From an uncultured Coriobacteriaceae bacterium (lineage in GTDB: Bacteria > Actinomycetota > Coriobacteriia > Coriobacteriales > UMGS124), in contig CACZRK010000333.1 in assembly GCA_902783515.1 (NCBI GenBank), positions 1 through 16,680 on the forward strand: a stretch of DNA of 16,680 nt, given 5' to 3'. Position 1 is the first letter of the stretch, and every line of letters starts with the position of its first letter. This document shows, piece by piece, positions 1 through 8,204 of this stretch. Made by a program: the position numbers and the translations under genes. The notes below the pieces were generated by a model. The model was not told where the DNA came from, ran no database searches, and worked only from the letters and a program-made list of their open reading frames with translations.

Positions 1-155
1 CTTCTCGACGTCATCGGATTGCGCGCGGCAGACACGAGCGTGCGTGCCCTCCCATCCGCGCTTTCCTGCCACGGTAGCAGATCACCCGGACGTCGCCACG
101 GCGCTCGCTCGGATGGGGGCGCATGCACACAGTCACGATCGAGGCGGACGAGGCC

Positions 156-869
156 TCACCGTCCCTCCGCCGCGGAGCGCGCGGCCCGTGAGCGCAGCGC
201 CTTCCTGATGCGCAGCACGACGTAGACGGCCGTCGTCAGCGTGTAGATCACAAGCGCCAGCTGCGCCGACGCCGACCCGTGCCCGAGGAACGCCGATCGG
301 CCGAGGGCGAGCAGGATGTGCGCGTACAGCAACGCGACCATTGCGTACGACAGGCGCTGGATGGGCTTCCACACGCGATACGGCATGCGCACGCGCAGCA
401 CGTGCAGGGACGTGACGGTCAGCAGGACGTAGACGACGACCAACAGGATCGCCACGACGATGGACGCCGCCATGCCCGGGTGCGACAGGAACACTCGAGA
501 GAAGTGTGGCAGGTACGAGGGCAGGAACACGATCGTGTGACCGAGCGCCAGGATGAACGAGAGGATGGAGAGCTCGGCGCGGATCGGCTGTAGCCTGCGG
601 CGGGCGGCCGACTGCTCGTCAAGGACGCCGATGAACATGACGAGCGCAAGAAACGCGCACGAGAGATACGCCTTCTGCATCACGTCGACGACGACCTGCG
701 CGCCGGCGACGTACATTCCCGCGAGACGATACCAAAGGTGCGCCACCACCAGCGCGAGGGCGACGAGATAGAACGGGACGGGATGGCGCCTGAGCGCGCC
801 GCCCAACGGGAACGCAACGATCAGGGCGATTGCGGCGCTTATGAGCGCGCTTACGAGGTCTGCTCCCAC
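156..869 (-). CDS. Ferric-reductase-like transmembrane protein (MsrQ/YedZ-like haem b family)
   Basis: This is a polytopic membrane protein of about 237 residues with five or six hydrophobic segments. Histidines lie at or near segment ends (VVAHLW, ALGHT, SLHVL, YAHILL), as in the ferric reductase/MsrQ family, which carries haem b and passes electrons across the membrane. The C-terminal half has W-x3-Q-R-L-x-Y followed by an AH pair, resembling the MsrQ W..LHRL.Y...H pattern but with Gln where MsrQ has a His. I chose the GTG at 869 because GGAG lies 7 bases upstream; the ATGs at 899 and 893 in the same frame have no visible ribosome site. The gene follows a LuxR regulator on the same strand but has its own promoter-like sequence. 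A role feeding electrons to an exported reductase is inference; haem binding is family knowledge. Confidence 0.72.
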   Translation of the reverse strand: MGADLVSALISAAIALIVAFPLGGALRRHPVPFYLVALALVVAHLWYRLAGMYVAGAQVVVDVMQKAYLSCAFLALVMFIGVLDEQSAARRRLQPIRAELSILSFILALGHTIVFLPSYLPHFSRVFLSHPGMAASIVVAILLVVVYVLLTVTSLHVLRVRMPYRVWKPIQRLSYAMVALLYAHILLALGRSAFLGHGSASAQLALVIYTLTTAVYVVLRIRKALRSRAARSAAEGR

Positions 870-1070
870 AGTGAGTCTCCATTCGCACGGCATTGTCATG
901 TCGAGACGGTCGGCGACGCGTCGGGCACATTGAGCGCGTCAGGCGCGCTACGCACGTCGGACACACGTCTGGCGCGTGCCATCCGTCCCGCATCCGTTGA
1001 CGACCGTCGACGACGCCGTGCGGCGCCCTGGGGAGCAAGGCCTCCGGCCATACGAATTGCGTAACCTACT

Positions 1071-1098
1071 TCTATAGTGTGTAGATGTGCAATCACAA
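1071..1098 (-). promoter_or_regulatory. Candidate promoter of the ferric-reductase-like gene
   Basis: On the minus strand TTGTGA (1098-1093) and TATAGA (1076-1071) are separated by 16 bases. Each matches the -35/-10 consensus at four of six positions. They sit in an AT-rich island in otherwise GC-rich DNA and point at the gene starting at 869, giving a leader of roughly 195 bases. The spacer region includes the dyad TGTG-ATTG-CACA, a possible operator. There is no experimental support. Confidence 0.42.
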
Positions 1099-1180
1099 CT
1101 ATCGAAAAAACTTCTCCATATAGTAGCAGGATCAGTGCGTCCGTGTCGCCACTTCCCGCCCGCTTCCGTCAACGGCGGAG

Positions 1181-1230
1181 GCGTCCGCATGCGGGTGCAT
1201 CGTCGCTGGCGTCAGGTTCGCATCGGACGC
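1181..1230 (-). terminator. Hairpin just downstream of the LuxR gene (terminator-like)
   Basis: The arms 1181-1193 and 1219-1230 pair over 12 bases with one bulged base. The hairpin starts 13 bases after the stop codon of the LuxR gene. There is no clear U-run after it, so it may end transcription weakly or only protect the 3' end. The rest of 870-1242 holds only the promoter candidate described separately. Confidence 0.35.
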
Positions 1231-1242
1231 GCGCCACGTCCG

Positions 1243-2988
1243 TCAGACCCGCGTGCCCTCGATCATGTCAAGCAGCTCCTGCCTCGTGTGCACGCCTGTC
1301 TTGACGTAGACATGCCGGATGTGCGACTTGGCCGTGTTGAACGAGATGTGCAGCTCATCGGCGATGTAGTTGATCGTACGCCCCTTTGAGAGGAGGAACA
1401 GGACGTCGCTCTCTCGCTCTGACAGATGGTACTCGTCGACGACGGCGTTGCACTTGCGCGTCCACAGCCCCTGACGACGGTCGGGCTCGCCCTGCCCGCC
1501 ATCGCCGCGCTCACCGTCGGCACCAGGCGCAGCGGGGCCGTCATCCCGCCCCTCGTCGCCGGATCCGCAGTCATGGGCGCCCCAGGACATGTCGACGTCA
1601 ACGACGTCGGGCGCGCGTCGGACATCGTCCGTGCGGGCGGCGCCGTCCACCACGCTGGTCGACACCGACCACGTGGATGCGCGCGCCTCGTCGCTGCGCG
1701 TGCGCATGTGCAGCACGAGGCTCACGGTGCGGTCGTTGAAGATGAGAAGCGAGATGACAAGCAGCACGAAGCTCGCCGAGACCGTGACCGTCATTGGGGC
1801 CATGGGACCGATCGCGTCATACCCGTGCTGCAGCAGAAACAGGTCACAGAACCAGCCCACGGTCGTCCCGAACGCGGACGCCCCGCGGCCGACGCCGTAC
1901 ACGCGCACGGCCGAGCGCCCCGTCACATAGGACACGTTCGCGAGCAGGCACCAGATCATCATGATGAACAGCGCGTAGCCGATGCCGATGAGCGTCCCGC
2001 CGATCCGCCCCATGCCGTCGCCGAAGAGCGGGATGACGACCAGGCCAACGAGCAGCATCAGGATAATGGGGTAGTACAGTCGGCTGAAGTCAAAGTTCTC
2101 GCCCATCGACGCCGCGACGACGTAGACGAGCAGACAGACCGAGCCCGTGCCGGCGACGATGTCTCGTCCGCTCGCGCCCAGCTCGCCGCCGCTCGTGAGG
2201 GCGGTCGCCCCGTGCGTCAGGCCCGCGATGACGGACAGCACGGCGATGCCGATCACGAGGCGCGGGAAGAAGCCGCGCGGCAGCATCTCGATCGCCTCGC
2301 GCGCGGGACGCCGCACGAAGACGCCCTCCGGCTCCTCGTCAAGCGTCACCGTGAAGAGCACGGCAAGCGTCGGCAGGCACGCCATGAGGAACATGTCCAT
2401 GCCGTGCGGCGCGCCCACGACAGCAAAGTACAGCAGACTCGCAAGCACGAACGAGAGCGCGGTGTACATGACGGCCCGCCGCGAGGACACACGCGCGTAC
2501 ACGGACCCGAGTCGGAGCGCGACAATCGACGTCCCCATCCCCGTGAGCACGCACCCGACGATGAAAAGCGGGTCGGACGTGCCGTTCTCCACGCGCAGAC
2601 GCACGACGAGCGTGGCGATCGATGCGAGCGCAGCAAAGCAGAGCGTGGCGAGGCGACTCTCCGTGACGCGCGTGAACGCGCGCTCGAACACCGCGGCGAG
2701 CACGAGCATGACGACGAGCGCCGAGGTCGAGTAGAGGTACATCGTGAACGTCATGTCCCCGCTCGTCGGCGCTGACGGCGGCACGAGCATGGCGCTGCTG
2801 TAGCACAGCCAGATCCACGCGTAGTAGCAGCCAAACCCAAGGAAGCACAGGATGGGGAACTGCTCGTTCAGCGTCAGCGCAAGACGCGCGAGCTGGCGCG
2901 AGCCGCCGACGGTGATGTCGTGAAGCCCGTCGTCGGCAGGCGGTCTCGACGAGACAGCCCCCTCGGTCGATGCGTTTCCCCGTACCAT
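1243..2988 (-). CDS. Membrane-bound LuxR-type transcriptional regulator (12-TM sensor, C-terminal HTH)
   Basis: The protein has 581 residues. Residues from about 30 to 425 form about twelve hydrophobic segments arranged like a transporter. A linker of about 90 residues, rich in Asp, Gly and Ala, follows. The last 62 residues are a LuxR/FixJ helix-turn-helix, with LSERESDVLFLLSKG, then IADELHIS and NTAKSHIRHVY. The start at 2988 is preceded by AAGGGGGAT with good spacing; an in-frame ATG 87 bases further upstream lacks such a site. Regulators of this build are characteristic of Eggerthellaceae and usually neighbour the respiratory reductase they control, so the Mo operon upstream is the likely target (inference). 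The linker is much longer and more acidic than in the second regulator at 8608-10122. The signal sensed is unknown. Confidence 0.93.
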   Translation of the reverse strand: MVRGNASTEGAVSSRPPADDGLHDITVGGSRQLARLALTLNEQFPILCFLGFGCYYAWIWLCYSSAMLVPPSAPTSGDMTFTMYLYSTSALVVMLVLAAVFERAFTRVTESRLATLCFAALASIATLVVRLRVENGTSDPLFIVGCVLTGMGTSIVALRLGSVYARVSSRRAVMYTALSFVLASLLYFAVVGAPHGMDMFLMACLPTLAVLFTVTLDEEPEGVFVRRPAREAIEMLPRGFFPRLVIGIAVLSVIAGLTHGATALTSGGELGASGRDIVAGTGSVCLLVYVVAASMGENFDFSRLYYPIILMLLVGLVVIPLFGDGMGRIGGTLIGIGYALFIMMIWCLLANVSYVTGRSAVRVYGVGRGASAFGTTVGWFCDLFLLQHGYDAIGPMAPMTVTVSASFVLLVISLLIFNDRTVSLVLHMRTRSDEARASTWSVSTSVVDGAARTDDVRRAPDVVDVDMSWGAHDCGSGDEGRDDGPAAPGADGERGDGGQGEPDRRQGLWTRKCNAVVDEYHLSERESDVLFLLSKGRTINYIADELHISFNTAKSHIRHVYVKTGVHTRQELLDMIEGTRV

Positions 2989-3167
2989 GCAGCATCCCCC
3001 TTGCCGGGGCGACAGCATCCGCCGCAGACGTCCCGGTCTATCACCCTCGCCCCTTTGACGCGATCGCGCGGCCACGGTCAGTGGCGGACGCCCGTCCGCC
3101 TGACCTACACGGCCACGCCAACTCGAACGATACCATTTTGGGGCGATGCGAGGACAAGCCGCACGCT

Positions 3168-3187
3168 CGATGACGGGGTCGTCATCG
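3168..3187 (-). terminator. Perfect 8-bp hairpin after torD-like gene
   Basis: CGATGACG (3168-3175) and CGTCATCG (3180-3187) form a perfect stem with a four-base loop, 17 bases after the TorD-like stop codon on the minus strand. No U-run follows it, so true intrinsic termination is doubtful. It lies in the 216-base gap before the LuxR gene, suggesting the two genes are at least partly separate transcripts. Confidence 0.4.
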
Positions 3188-3204
3188 GGGGGTACGGGCG
3201 CACC

Positions 3205-3879
3205 TTATCTCGTCAGCTCCTCCAGCTCGTCCACGGTTGCACGCTCCTCCGCGACCAGGCCGCGCGTCAGGCAGGCGACGCCGTGATAAAAGTCAGTCTT
3301 GCAGTTCGCGTCGATGGCGCGGGCAAACATGGGCAGCCAGTTGGCAAGGTGCTCCGTGAAGAAGCCCCGCTGTCGCTCCACGAGCTCGCGCACGCGCGCG
3401 TCATCGCCGGCATCTGCCGCCGCAGCCATCCGCTCGATCATCGTCGCCATGAACTGCAGCTCAAAGCCAATATGATCCTCGGGCGTCGTGTTGTCGGCGG
3501 GCAGGTCCAGGCCCTCGGCGCGGTAATACGCCAGCGCACCGTCGCGCGCGTCCTGCATAAGCAGGTGGTCCTCGCTCGTGAAGACGCTCTCGTAGGGCGG
3601 CGCAGTGATGGTCTCGTAGTGACCGGCGCCCAGGAAGGTGCGTGCGTAGTCCACGGCGATCTCCTGCCGGGTGCCGAGATCACGGTGACGCAGATACTCG
3701 TTGATGAGCCCGTAGCCGCGCCCGATCTCACCTTCAGCGTCGGCCGGCAGCGGCGTCTGCGCCATCGTCTGGATCTGCTCATCGGTCGGCTCGTACAGAA
3801 ACAGGCTCGCCAGAAACCTGTAGAAACCCTCGCGCGCCTCGCACGACGCCGTCACATCCTGCTTCAGAGCCTCGTCCAT
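3205..3879 (-). CDS. TorD/DmsD-family redox enzyme maturation chaperone
   Basis: This is a soluble all-helical protein of 224 residues, the usual length for the family. It contains the family landmarks: a YARTFLG helix near residue 80, the stretch APPYESVFTSED around 93-104, and PEDHIGFELQFMATM around 133-147. TorD-like proteins bind the twin-arginine signal and the apo-form of a molybdoenzyme, helping cofactor insertion before Tat export. The client is almost certainly the Tat-signal molybdopterin oxidoreductase at 4671-7376. The start at 3879 has a G-rich ribosome site (GGGGGG) about 10 bases upstream. A 199-base gap containing a strong hairpin separates it from the iron-sulfur gene, so it may be expressed at a lower level than the enzyme subunits. 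Confidence 0.93.
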   Translation of the reverse strand: MDEALKQDVTASCEAREGFYRFLASLFLYEPTDEQIQTMAQTPLPADAEGEIGRGYGLINEYLRHRDLGTRQEIAVDYARTFLGAGHYETITAPPYESVFTSEDHLLMQDARDGALAYYRAEGLDLPADNTTPEDHIGFELQFMATMIERMAAAADAGDDARVRELVERQRGFFTEHLANWLPMFARAIDANCKTDFYHGVACLTRGLVAEERATVDELEELTR

Positions 3880-3966
3880 CGCGTCTCGTCCCCCCAGGTT
3901 TAGTCTTCACCATCGTCACATCTGCCCACACCATCCACCCCGCAGCCGCGCTGACGCGGAAACACG

Positions 3967-4033
3967 GGGGCGGCAGGCCCCGAGTAGAGTCGGCGACGCG
4001 ATGTCCTCGCGACGCCGCACGGCCTGCCGCCCC
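3967..4033 (-). other. Long nested hairpin between the iron-sulfur and torD genes
   Basis: An outer perfect 13-bp stem (3967-3979 with 4021-4033) encloses an inner stem of 5 + 5 bp with one A/A mismatch (3991-4001 with 4007-4017). It starts 45 bases after the iron-sulfur gene stop codon. On the minus strand the outer stem is followed by CGTGTTTCC, a poor U-tract. It could be an intrinsic terminator that leaks, a stop to RNA decay from the 3' end, or a cruciform. Which of these it is cannot be told from sequence. Confidence 0.6.
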
Positions 4034-4078
4034 GTCCCGTCGCACACCCGTCAGGGAGCGCCCGGGCATGCGTGCGTC

Positions 4079-4681
4079 CTACGCGTGATACCCCAGATCG
4101 TCAACGTCCTGCCACTCGCCGGACATCTTCGTCATGATGTAGCGCGTGACCGGTGCGTTGCCCTCGTCCTTGAGCGCGTGAATGTCCGCGTCGTCATACT
4201 TCGCGAGCTCCTTGCTCGCGTCGGACTCGGGATCATCAAGATCACCGAAGAAACGGGCGCCGGCCGAGCAGCTCTTCACGCACGCGGGCAGCTCGCCCTT
4301 CGCGACGAGGTCGTTGCACAGCGTGCACTTCTCGACGACGTTCTTCGCGCTGTTGTACGTGCGGACGTCATACGGGCAGGCCGGGATGCAGGTCTGGCAG
4401 CCGATGCAGGCATCCTCGTCGATCAGGACGATGCCCGTGCCGTCCTCGCGGTAGGCCGCGCCCGTCGGGCAGACCTCGATGCACGGGGCGTTCTCGCACT
4501 GCTGGCACATCGTCGGCAGCGCGTAGTACGTCATGTCCGGGTACTCGCCGAACGGCCCCTGCATGAGGACGCGGTTCCAGTTGATGCCGAGGTCCACGTC
4601 ATTCTTCGCCTTGCAGGCGATTTGGCAGGCATAGCAGCCCGTGCAGCGGTCGATGTTCACCACGATGCAATTACGCGCCAT
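4079..4681 (-). CDS. 4Fe-4S ferredoxin-type electron-transfer subunit (DmsB/NrfC/PhsB-like)
   Basis: This protein of 200 residues has sixteen cysteines in four groups: 13/16/19/23, 59/62/67/71, 92/95/98/102 and 119/122/134/138. This is the classic arrangement for four 4Fe-4S clusters in the small subunit of molybdopterin oxidoreductases. It passes electrons to the catalytic subunit encoded just upstream. The start at 4681 overlaps the end of that gene by 11 bases, so translation is probably coupled; an upstream in-frame ATG at 4771 would give a non-homologous 30-residue extension. It has no signal peptide, consistent with export as a passenger of the Tat-signal partner. No gene for a quinol-oxidising membrane anchor lies beside it. 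Confidence 0.96.
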   Translation of the reverse strand: MARNCIVVNIDRCTGCYACQIACKAKNDVDLGINWNRVLMQGPFGEYPDMTYYALPTMCQQCENAPCIEVCPTGAAYREDGTGIVLIDEDACIGCQTCIPACPYDVRTYNSAKNVVEKCTLCNDLVAKGELPACVKSCSAGARFFGDLDDPESDASKELAKYDDADIHALKDEGNAPVTRYIMTKMSGEWQDVDDLGYHA

Positions 4682-7376
4682 AATCGAACACATCCTCAGT
4701 CGGGTCGGAGGGCTCGGGCATCCACGGGGCGAACTGCTCAGGCTTCGTCCACACCATGCTGTCCACGTCATCAGCGCTCGGGCTCACCTTCACGGTGAAG
4801 CCACGCAGCGTGTACGTGCCGTACTCGGGGTTGTAGGGCGGATCGTTCTTGGTGAGCACGTTGATGTTGAAGATCTTGTAGGCCGCCTCGGGGTCAGTGT
4901 CCAGCAGCTCGGGCGCCCAGAAGCGCTCTTGGTACACGACGCCCTTCGGGATGCGCGTGGTCACCTTCGCCTTGCCGTGCGTCTTGCCGCGACGGCTCTC
5001 CAGGTCAACCCACTCGCCGTCCTTGATGCCGTAGGTCTCGGCGTCGGCCGGGTTGATCCAGCACTCGGGCACCGGATACATCTCGCGCAGGTACGGGATG
5101 TTGCGCAGCGTGCCGTGGTGATACATCGGCAGACGACCCTCGGTGAGCACGAGCGGGTACTCAGTGTCGGTCAGCGGGGACTCGGCCGGCTCCTCGTAGT
5201 AGCACAGCGGCTCGTAATCCTCCGAGGCGGGCTCCATCTCGAAGTGCTCCTCCTCATTGCAGTGCGCCCACGGGAAGCCCGTGCGACCGAGGATGATGTT
5301 GGACTCGCAGTAGACCTCGCACTTCTTGGACGGCGTGCCAAAGCCCTTGGGCTTGCCGGTCTCCTCGTCGGTCTGCAGGTAGACCTGGTAGGTCCGGTAC
5401 TCCTCCGGGGTGCACCAGGTGATGACACCCTGCTTGCAGGCATCCTCCCAGCTCATGTCCAGCTTGTTCATGAGCAGGCCGATGCGCTCCTTCTCGTTCT
5501 TGTACATCGGGATGCCATTGACCTTGTCCTTGTCAAAGGCGTCGGCGCAGTGCTGGTTGCCCAGCTCGGCGCACTTCTGGACGATCTGCGTCCAGATGAT
5601 GCCCTCCTCGACCGTCTCAAACAGGTGCGTGACGGCCTGACGGATGACGACAGTGTTGAGCTGCGGGATCGGGAGGTTCGTCTCGAGCCACTCGGTGCAG
5701 GGCAGCAGCAGGTCGGCGCAGAGCACGGAGAAGGCGGTCGGGTACATGTACACGTGCACGATGTAGTCGAGCTTCGGGGTGAGCTTGTCCAGGCAGCTGG
5801 AGTTGCCCAGCACGACGTGCTTGTTGCCGGAGCGCTCGATCCACATGTGGATCTGGTACGGGTCGCCGTCCTCCACGGCCTTGAACACGGTGGGGATGTG
5901 TGCCATGTCCCAGTCCAGCAGGCCCTTGTGCTCAACGGTGCCCAGGCGCTTGAGCGTCATCTCCTTGGAGAGGAAGCGCGGCGTGTTCGGGATCTGGTCG
6001 CGCGCCGGGCAGCCGGCGAACTTCTGGAGCATGGTGCCTGGCTTCTCGACGTTGCCCATCAGGTACTCGAGGTTCAGGCAGCCAAGCGCGTTCTGCTGCG
6101 ACTGCGCGTACTGGTCGATCGCGACGCCCTGCATGATGCCGGACTGGCCATCGGGGTCGGTGTAGATCTCCAGCGCCTTCTCGATCTGGTCGGCATCGAG
6201 CCAGCAGACCTCGGCGGCCTTCTGGAGCGTCCACTCGTCGCAGGACTCCTTGAGCAGCTGTCCGCCCGTCTTGCAGGTCAGGCCATTCACCTCGTACTCA
6301 CCGAAGAGCGCGGGCTTGAGACCCTCGTTCATCGGGTACTCCACCACGACGGGCTCGCCCTTCTCCGGGTCCCACACCACGTAGTCGGTGTCGGAGCCCT
6401 CCAGGCCGGCCTCGGTTGCCTTGAGCGTCAGACGCGTCTCGGGGTTCACGAGATATGGCATGTTCGTCCACGTGCTGCAGAAGTCGACGTCATACTTCTC
6501 GTTGTCCAGGATCCACTTCGTCCACGCGAGCACGAGCGCCGCATCGGTGCCGGGGCGAATCGGGAGCCACACGTCGGCCTTGGCGGCGTCGATCGTGAAG
6601 CGCGGGTCGATGACCACGGTCTTCAGGCCCTGCGGGCGATTGCGCAGCTCGGCGAGAGCACGGCCACCGGTGGCGACGGACGAGTTGGACGGATCGGTGC
6701 CCCACAGCACGAGGCTTGTCACGGCGCTGTCGGTGTAGTAGTAGTCCCAGCCGTTGGAATCGGAGAACGACAGGTTGTTCGGCTTGCCCAGGCCGTTGGA
6801 CAGCTGCGAGGCGGCCATGCGCGGCAGGTAGCACTGCGCGCAGCCCGGCTCCCACACGTTCGGCGTCCCGATGGCCTCGCCGAAGCGCTTCACGTTCGAA
6901 AAGTGCGGGTTACCGCCACCGCCCGTGGAGACCATGATGGACTCGGCGCCGTACTTGTCGGTGCACTCGTTCACGTGCGTGGCGACCTCGGTGAGGGCCT
7001 CGTCCCAGGAGATGCGCTCCCACTCGTTCGACCCGCGCTCGCCGACGCGACGCATCGGGTACTTGTTGCGGTTCGGGTGGTAGAGCGCCTGGATGCCCGC
7101 CATGCCCTTGGCGCACACGCCGCCCATGCTCATCGGGCTCTCGGGGTTGCCCTCCAGCCTGACGACGCGACCGTCGCGGACATGCGCGATGACCGCGCAG
7201 CTTGCGATGCAGGCGCGGCACGAAGTCTTAACGAGCTTCTCCTCCCCTGCCTCGGCGGCGCGGGCGGGATCGGCCTTCACCAGGCTGTCCGATACCCCGA
7301 TGCCAAGAGCCGCAACCGCGCCCATTGCCGCCGTCGCCTTCACGAAGCTGCGACGTGTCATGGTAGTTTGCGCCAT
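4671..7376 (-). CDS. Tat-exported molybdopterin oxidoreductase, catalytic subunit (DMSO reductase superfamily)
   Basis: The protein has 901 residues. A twin-arginine signal (TRRSFVKATAA, then a hydrophobic stretch ending near ARA) occupies about residues 1-42. Cysteines 53, 56, 60 and 88 (C-x2-C-x3-C-x27-C) form the 4Fe-4S site. The motif GTPNVWEPGCAQC near 171-182 lies where this superfamily places its metal ligand; Cys182, or else Cys179, is the likely Mo ligand (inference). The molybdopterin-binding core and the C-terminal dinucleotide-binding domain (LVLTEGRLPMYHHGTLRN) follow. The start at 7376 has a perfect AAGGAGG site 6 bases upstream. The enzyme works outside the membrane with the four-cluster subunit. 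The substrate cannot be named: relatives reduce sulfur or nitrogen oxides or, in Eggerthellaceae, dehydroxylate catechols. Confidence 0.95.
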   Translation of the reverse strand: MAQTTMTRRSFVKATAAMGAVAALGIGVSDSLVKADPARAAEAGEEKLVKTSCRACIASCAVIAHVRDGRVVRLEGNPESPMSMGGVCAKGMAGIQALYHPNRNKYPMRRVGERGSNEWERISWDEALTEVATHVNECTDKYGAESIMVSTGGGGNPHFSNVKRFGEAIGTPNVWEPGCAQCYLPRMAASQLSNGLGKPNNLSFSDSNGWDYYYTDSAVTSLVLWGTDPSNSSVATGGRALAELRNRPQGLKTVVIDPRFTIDAAKADVWLPIRPGTDAALVLAWTKWILDNEKYDVDFCSTWTNMPYLVNPETRLTLKATEAGLEGSDTDYVVWDPEKGEPVVVEYPMNEGLKPALFGEYEVNGLTCKTGGQLLKESCDEWTLQKAAEVCWLDADQIEKALEIYTDPDGQSGIMQGVAIDQYAQSQQNALGCLNLEYLMGNVEKPGTMLQKFAGCPARDQIPNTPRFLSKEMTLKRLGTVEHKGLLDWDMAHIPTVFKAVEDGDPYQIHMWIERSGNKHVVLGNSSCLDKLTPKLDYIVHVYMYPTAFSVLCADLLLPCTEWLETNLPIPQLNTVVIRQAVTHLFETVEEGIIWTQIVQKCAELGNQHCADAFDKDKVNGIPMYKNEKERIGLLMNKLDMSWEDACKQGVITWCTPEEYRTYQVYLQTDEETGKPKGFGTPSKKCEVYCESNIILGRTGFPWAHCNEEEHFEMEPASEDYEPLCYYEEPAESPLTDTEYPLVLTEGRLPMYHHGTLRNIPYLREMYPVPECWINPADAETYGIKDGEWVDLESRRGKTHGKAKVTTRIPKGVVYQERFWAPELLDTDPEAAYKIFNINVLTKNDPPYNPEYGTYTLRGFTVKVSPSADDVDSMVWTKPEQFAPWMPEPSDPTEDVFDYGA

Positions 7377-7408
7377 GAGCCTCCTCCTTCTCACGTTTCT
7401 TCCGTGCT

Positions 7409-7428
7409 GCGGCCGTTTGCGCGGCCGC
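7409..7428 (-). other. Intergenic 7-bp GC hairpin upstream of the molybdoenzyme gene
   Basis: GCGGCCG (7409-7415) and CGGCCGC (7422-7428) pair perfectly around a six-base loop in the 60-base gap between the winged-helix-like gene and the molybdoenzyme gene. The molybdoenzyme ribosome site lies about 20 bases beyond it and there is no U-run, so it is not a convincing terminator. It could stabilise the processed enzyme message. Confidence 0.45.
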
Positions 7429-7436
7429 CCTCCCCC

Positions 7437-8204
7437 TTACAGGGACGTCGCGAGCACGCCGAGCATGCGCTCCCCAGCGTCAGTCGTGTGCCAGGCGCCG
7501 TCCCAGACAAGGCCCTCGATGCTCTCCAGCCTGGAGATGAAGTAGCTCGGATAGACCCGCTTGGGGTCCGTCAGCGCGGGGTTTCCCGCCAACGCGCACT
7601 CGACGTCCCGCCGCGAGGCGCCTCCCTCGTCCGAGTCGCAGGTTGCGAGCACGAGCGCGTAGGCGTCCGCATAGCCCGCCGGCTCGCCCGCGAGCAGGGT
7701 CTCAAAGCGCCCGACCGGGTCAAACGCCGCGAGCACCTCGCGTCCCTCCTCGGTGATGCGCACAAGCACGTCGACCGGCTGGTCCTGAGCCTGGGCGGCG
7801 ACCTCGCCCGTTGCCACGGTGGTCGGCTCGCTCGACGCCTCGTCGGCCCCGCCCGCCTTGGAAAGCGGGCTGCCGCACGCTCCCTCCGTGGCCTCGGGGA
7901 CCTCGATCGTCGCGATGCCACCGGTGCGCACCAAGATGCCCAACAGCGTATGCGGGCCCTGCGTGCTCTCCGCCACGCTCGGAAGCGCGCTGAGCTCCTC
8001 CTCAACCTCGCGATAGGGACGCGCGTCAGCAGCGTCAACGTCACATGCCCGGAGCGTGTCGAGCAACGCGTGTGCAGTCCCGTGGTTTGAGGCGATCGCC
8101 TCGTACGTGCGCTTATAGGCGTCCGGACCGCTTGGGTGCCCCGAGGCTTTCGTCATCGACGCCACGCCATCTGGGCGATCGTCATCGTTGCGCGTCATCC
8201 CCAT
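7437..8204 (-). CDS. Hypothetical protein, winged-helix-like C-terminus, first gene of the molybdoenzyme operon
   Basis: This is a soluble protein of 255 residues with no signal peptide or membrane segment. Residues about 24-50 are helical (AYKRTYEAIAS, then LLDTLRAC). Residues about 110-140 are a low-complexity Ala/Ser/Glu spacer. The C-terminal part (ADAYALVLATC, RRDVECAL, YFISRLE, LVWDGAWHTTDAGERML) has the helix-helix-strand-strand look of a winged helix. The start at 8204 is backed by AGGGAGGGA 6 bases upstream. It lies 60 bases before the molybdoenzyme gene on the same strand, so it is probably co-transcribed. I recall similar unnamed proteins beside such reductases in Eggerthellaceae. 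A role as local regulator or maturation factor is only a guess. Confidence 0.75.
   Translation of the reverse strand: MGMTRNDDDRPDGVASMTKASGHPSGPDAYKRTYEAIASNHGTAHALLDTLRACDVDAADARPYREVEEELSALPSVAESTQGPHTLLGILVRTGGIATIEVPEATEGACGSPLSKAGGADEASSEPTTVATGEVAAQAQDQPVDVLVRITEEGREVLAAFDPVGRFETLLAGEPAGYADAYALVLATCDSDEGGASRRDVECALAGNPALTDPKRVYPSYFISRLESIEGLVWDGAWHTTDAGERMLGVLATSL

Noticed and set aside
1..155. End of a neighbouring gene at the left edge
   Set aside because: An open plus frame runs to 225, but it shows no recognisable tail and overlaps the membrane protein gene on the other strand. I see nothing I can support here.
1426..2775. Plus-strand open frame of 449 codons opposite the first LuxR gene
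   Set aside because: Its His/Arg/Glu/Asp-rich composition is a typical antisense shadow of a GC-rich membrane protein.
4641..8090. Plus-strand open frame of 1149 codons opposite the molybdoenzyme operon
   Set aside because: It is antisense to clearly conserved genes, and its composition (Val/Leu/Arg/His-rich) is what high-GC third positions produce in a mirror frame. No domain is recognisable.
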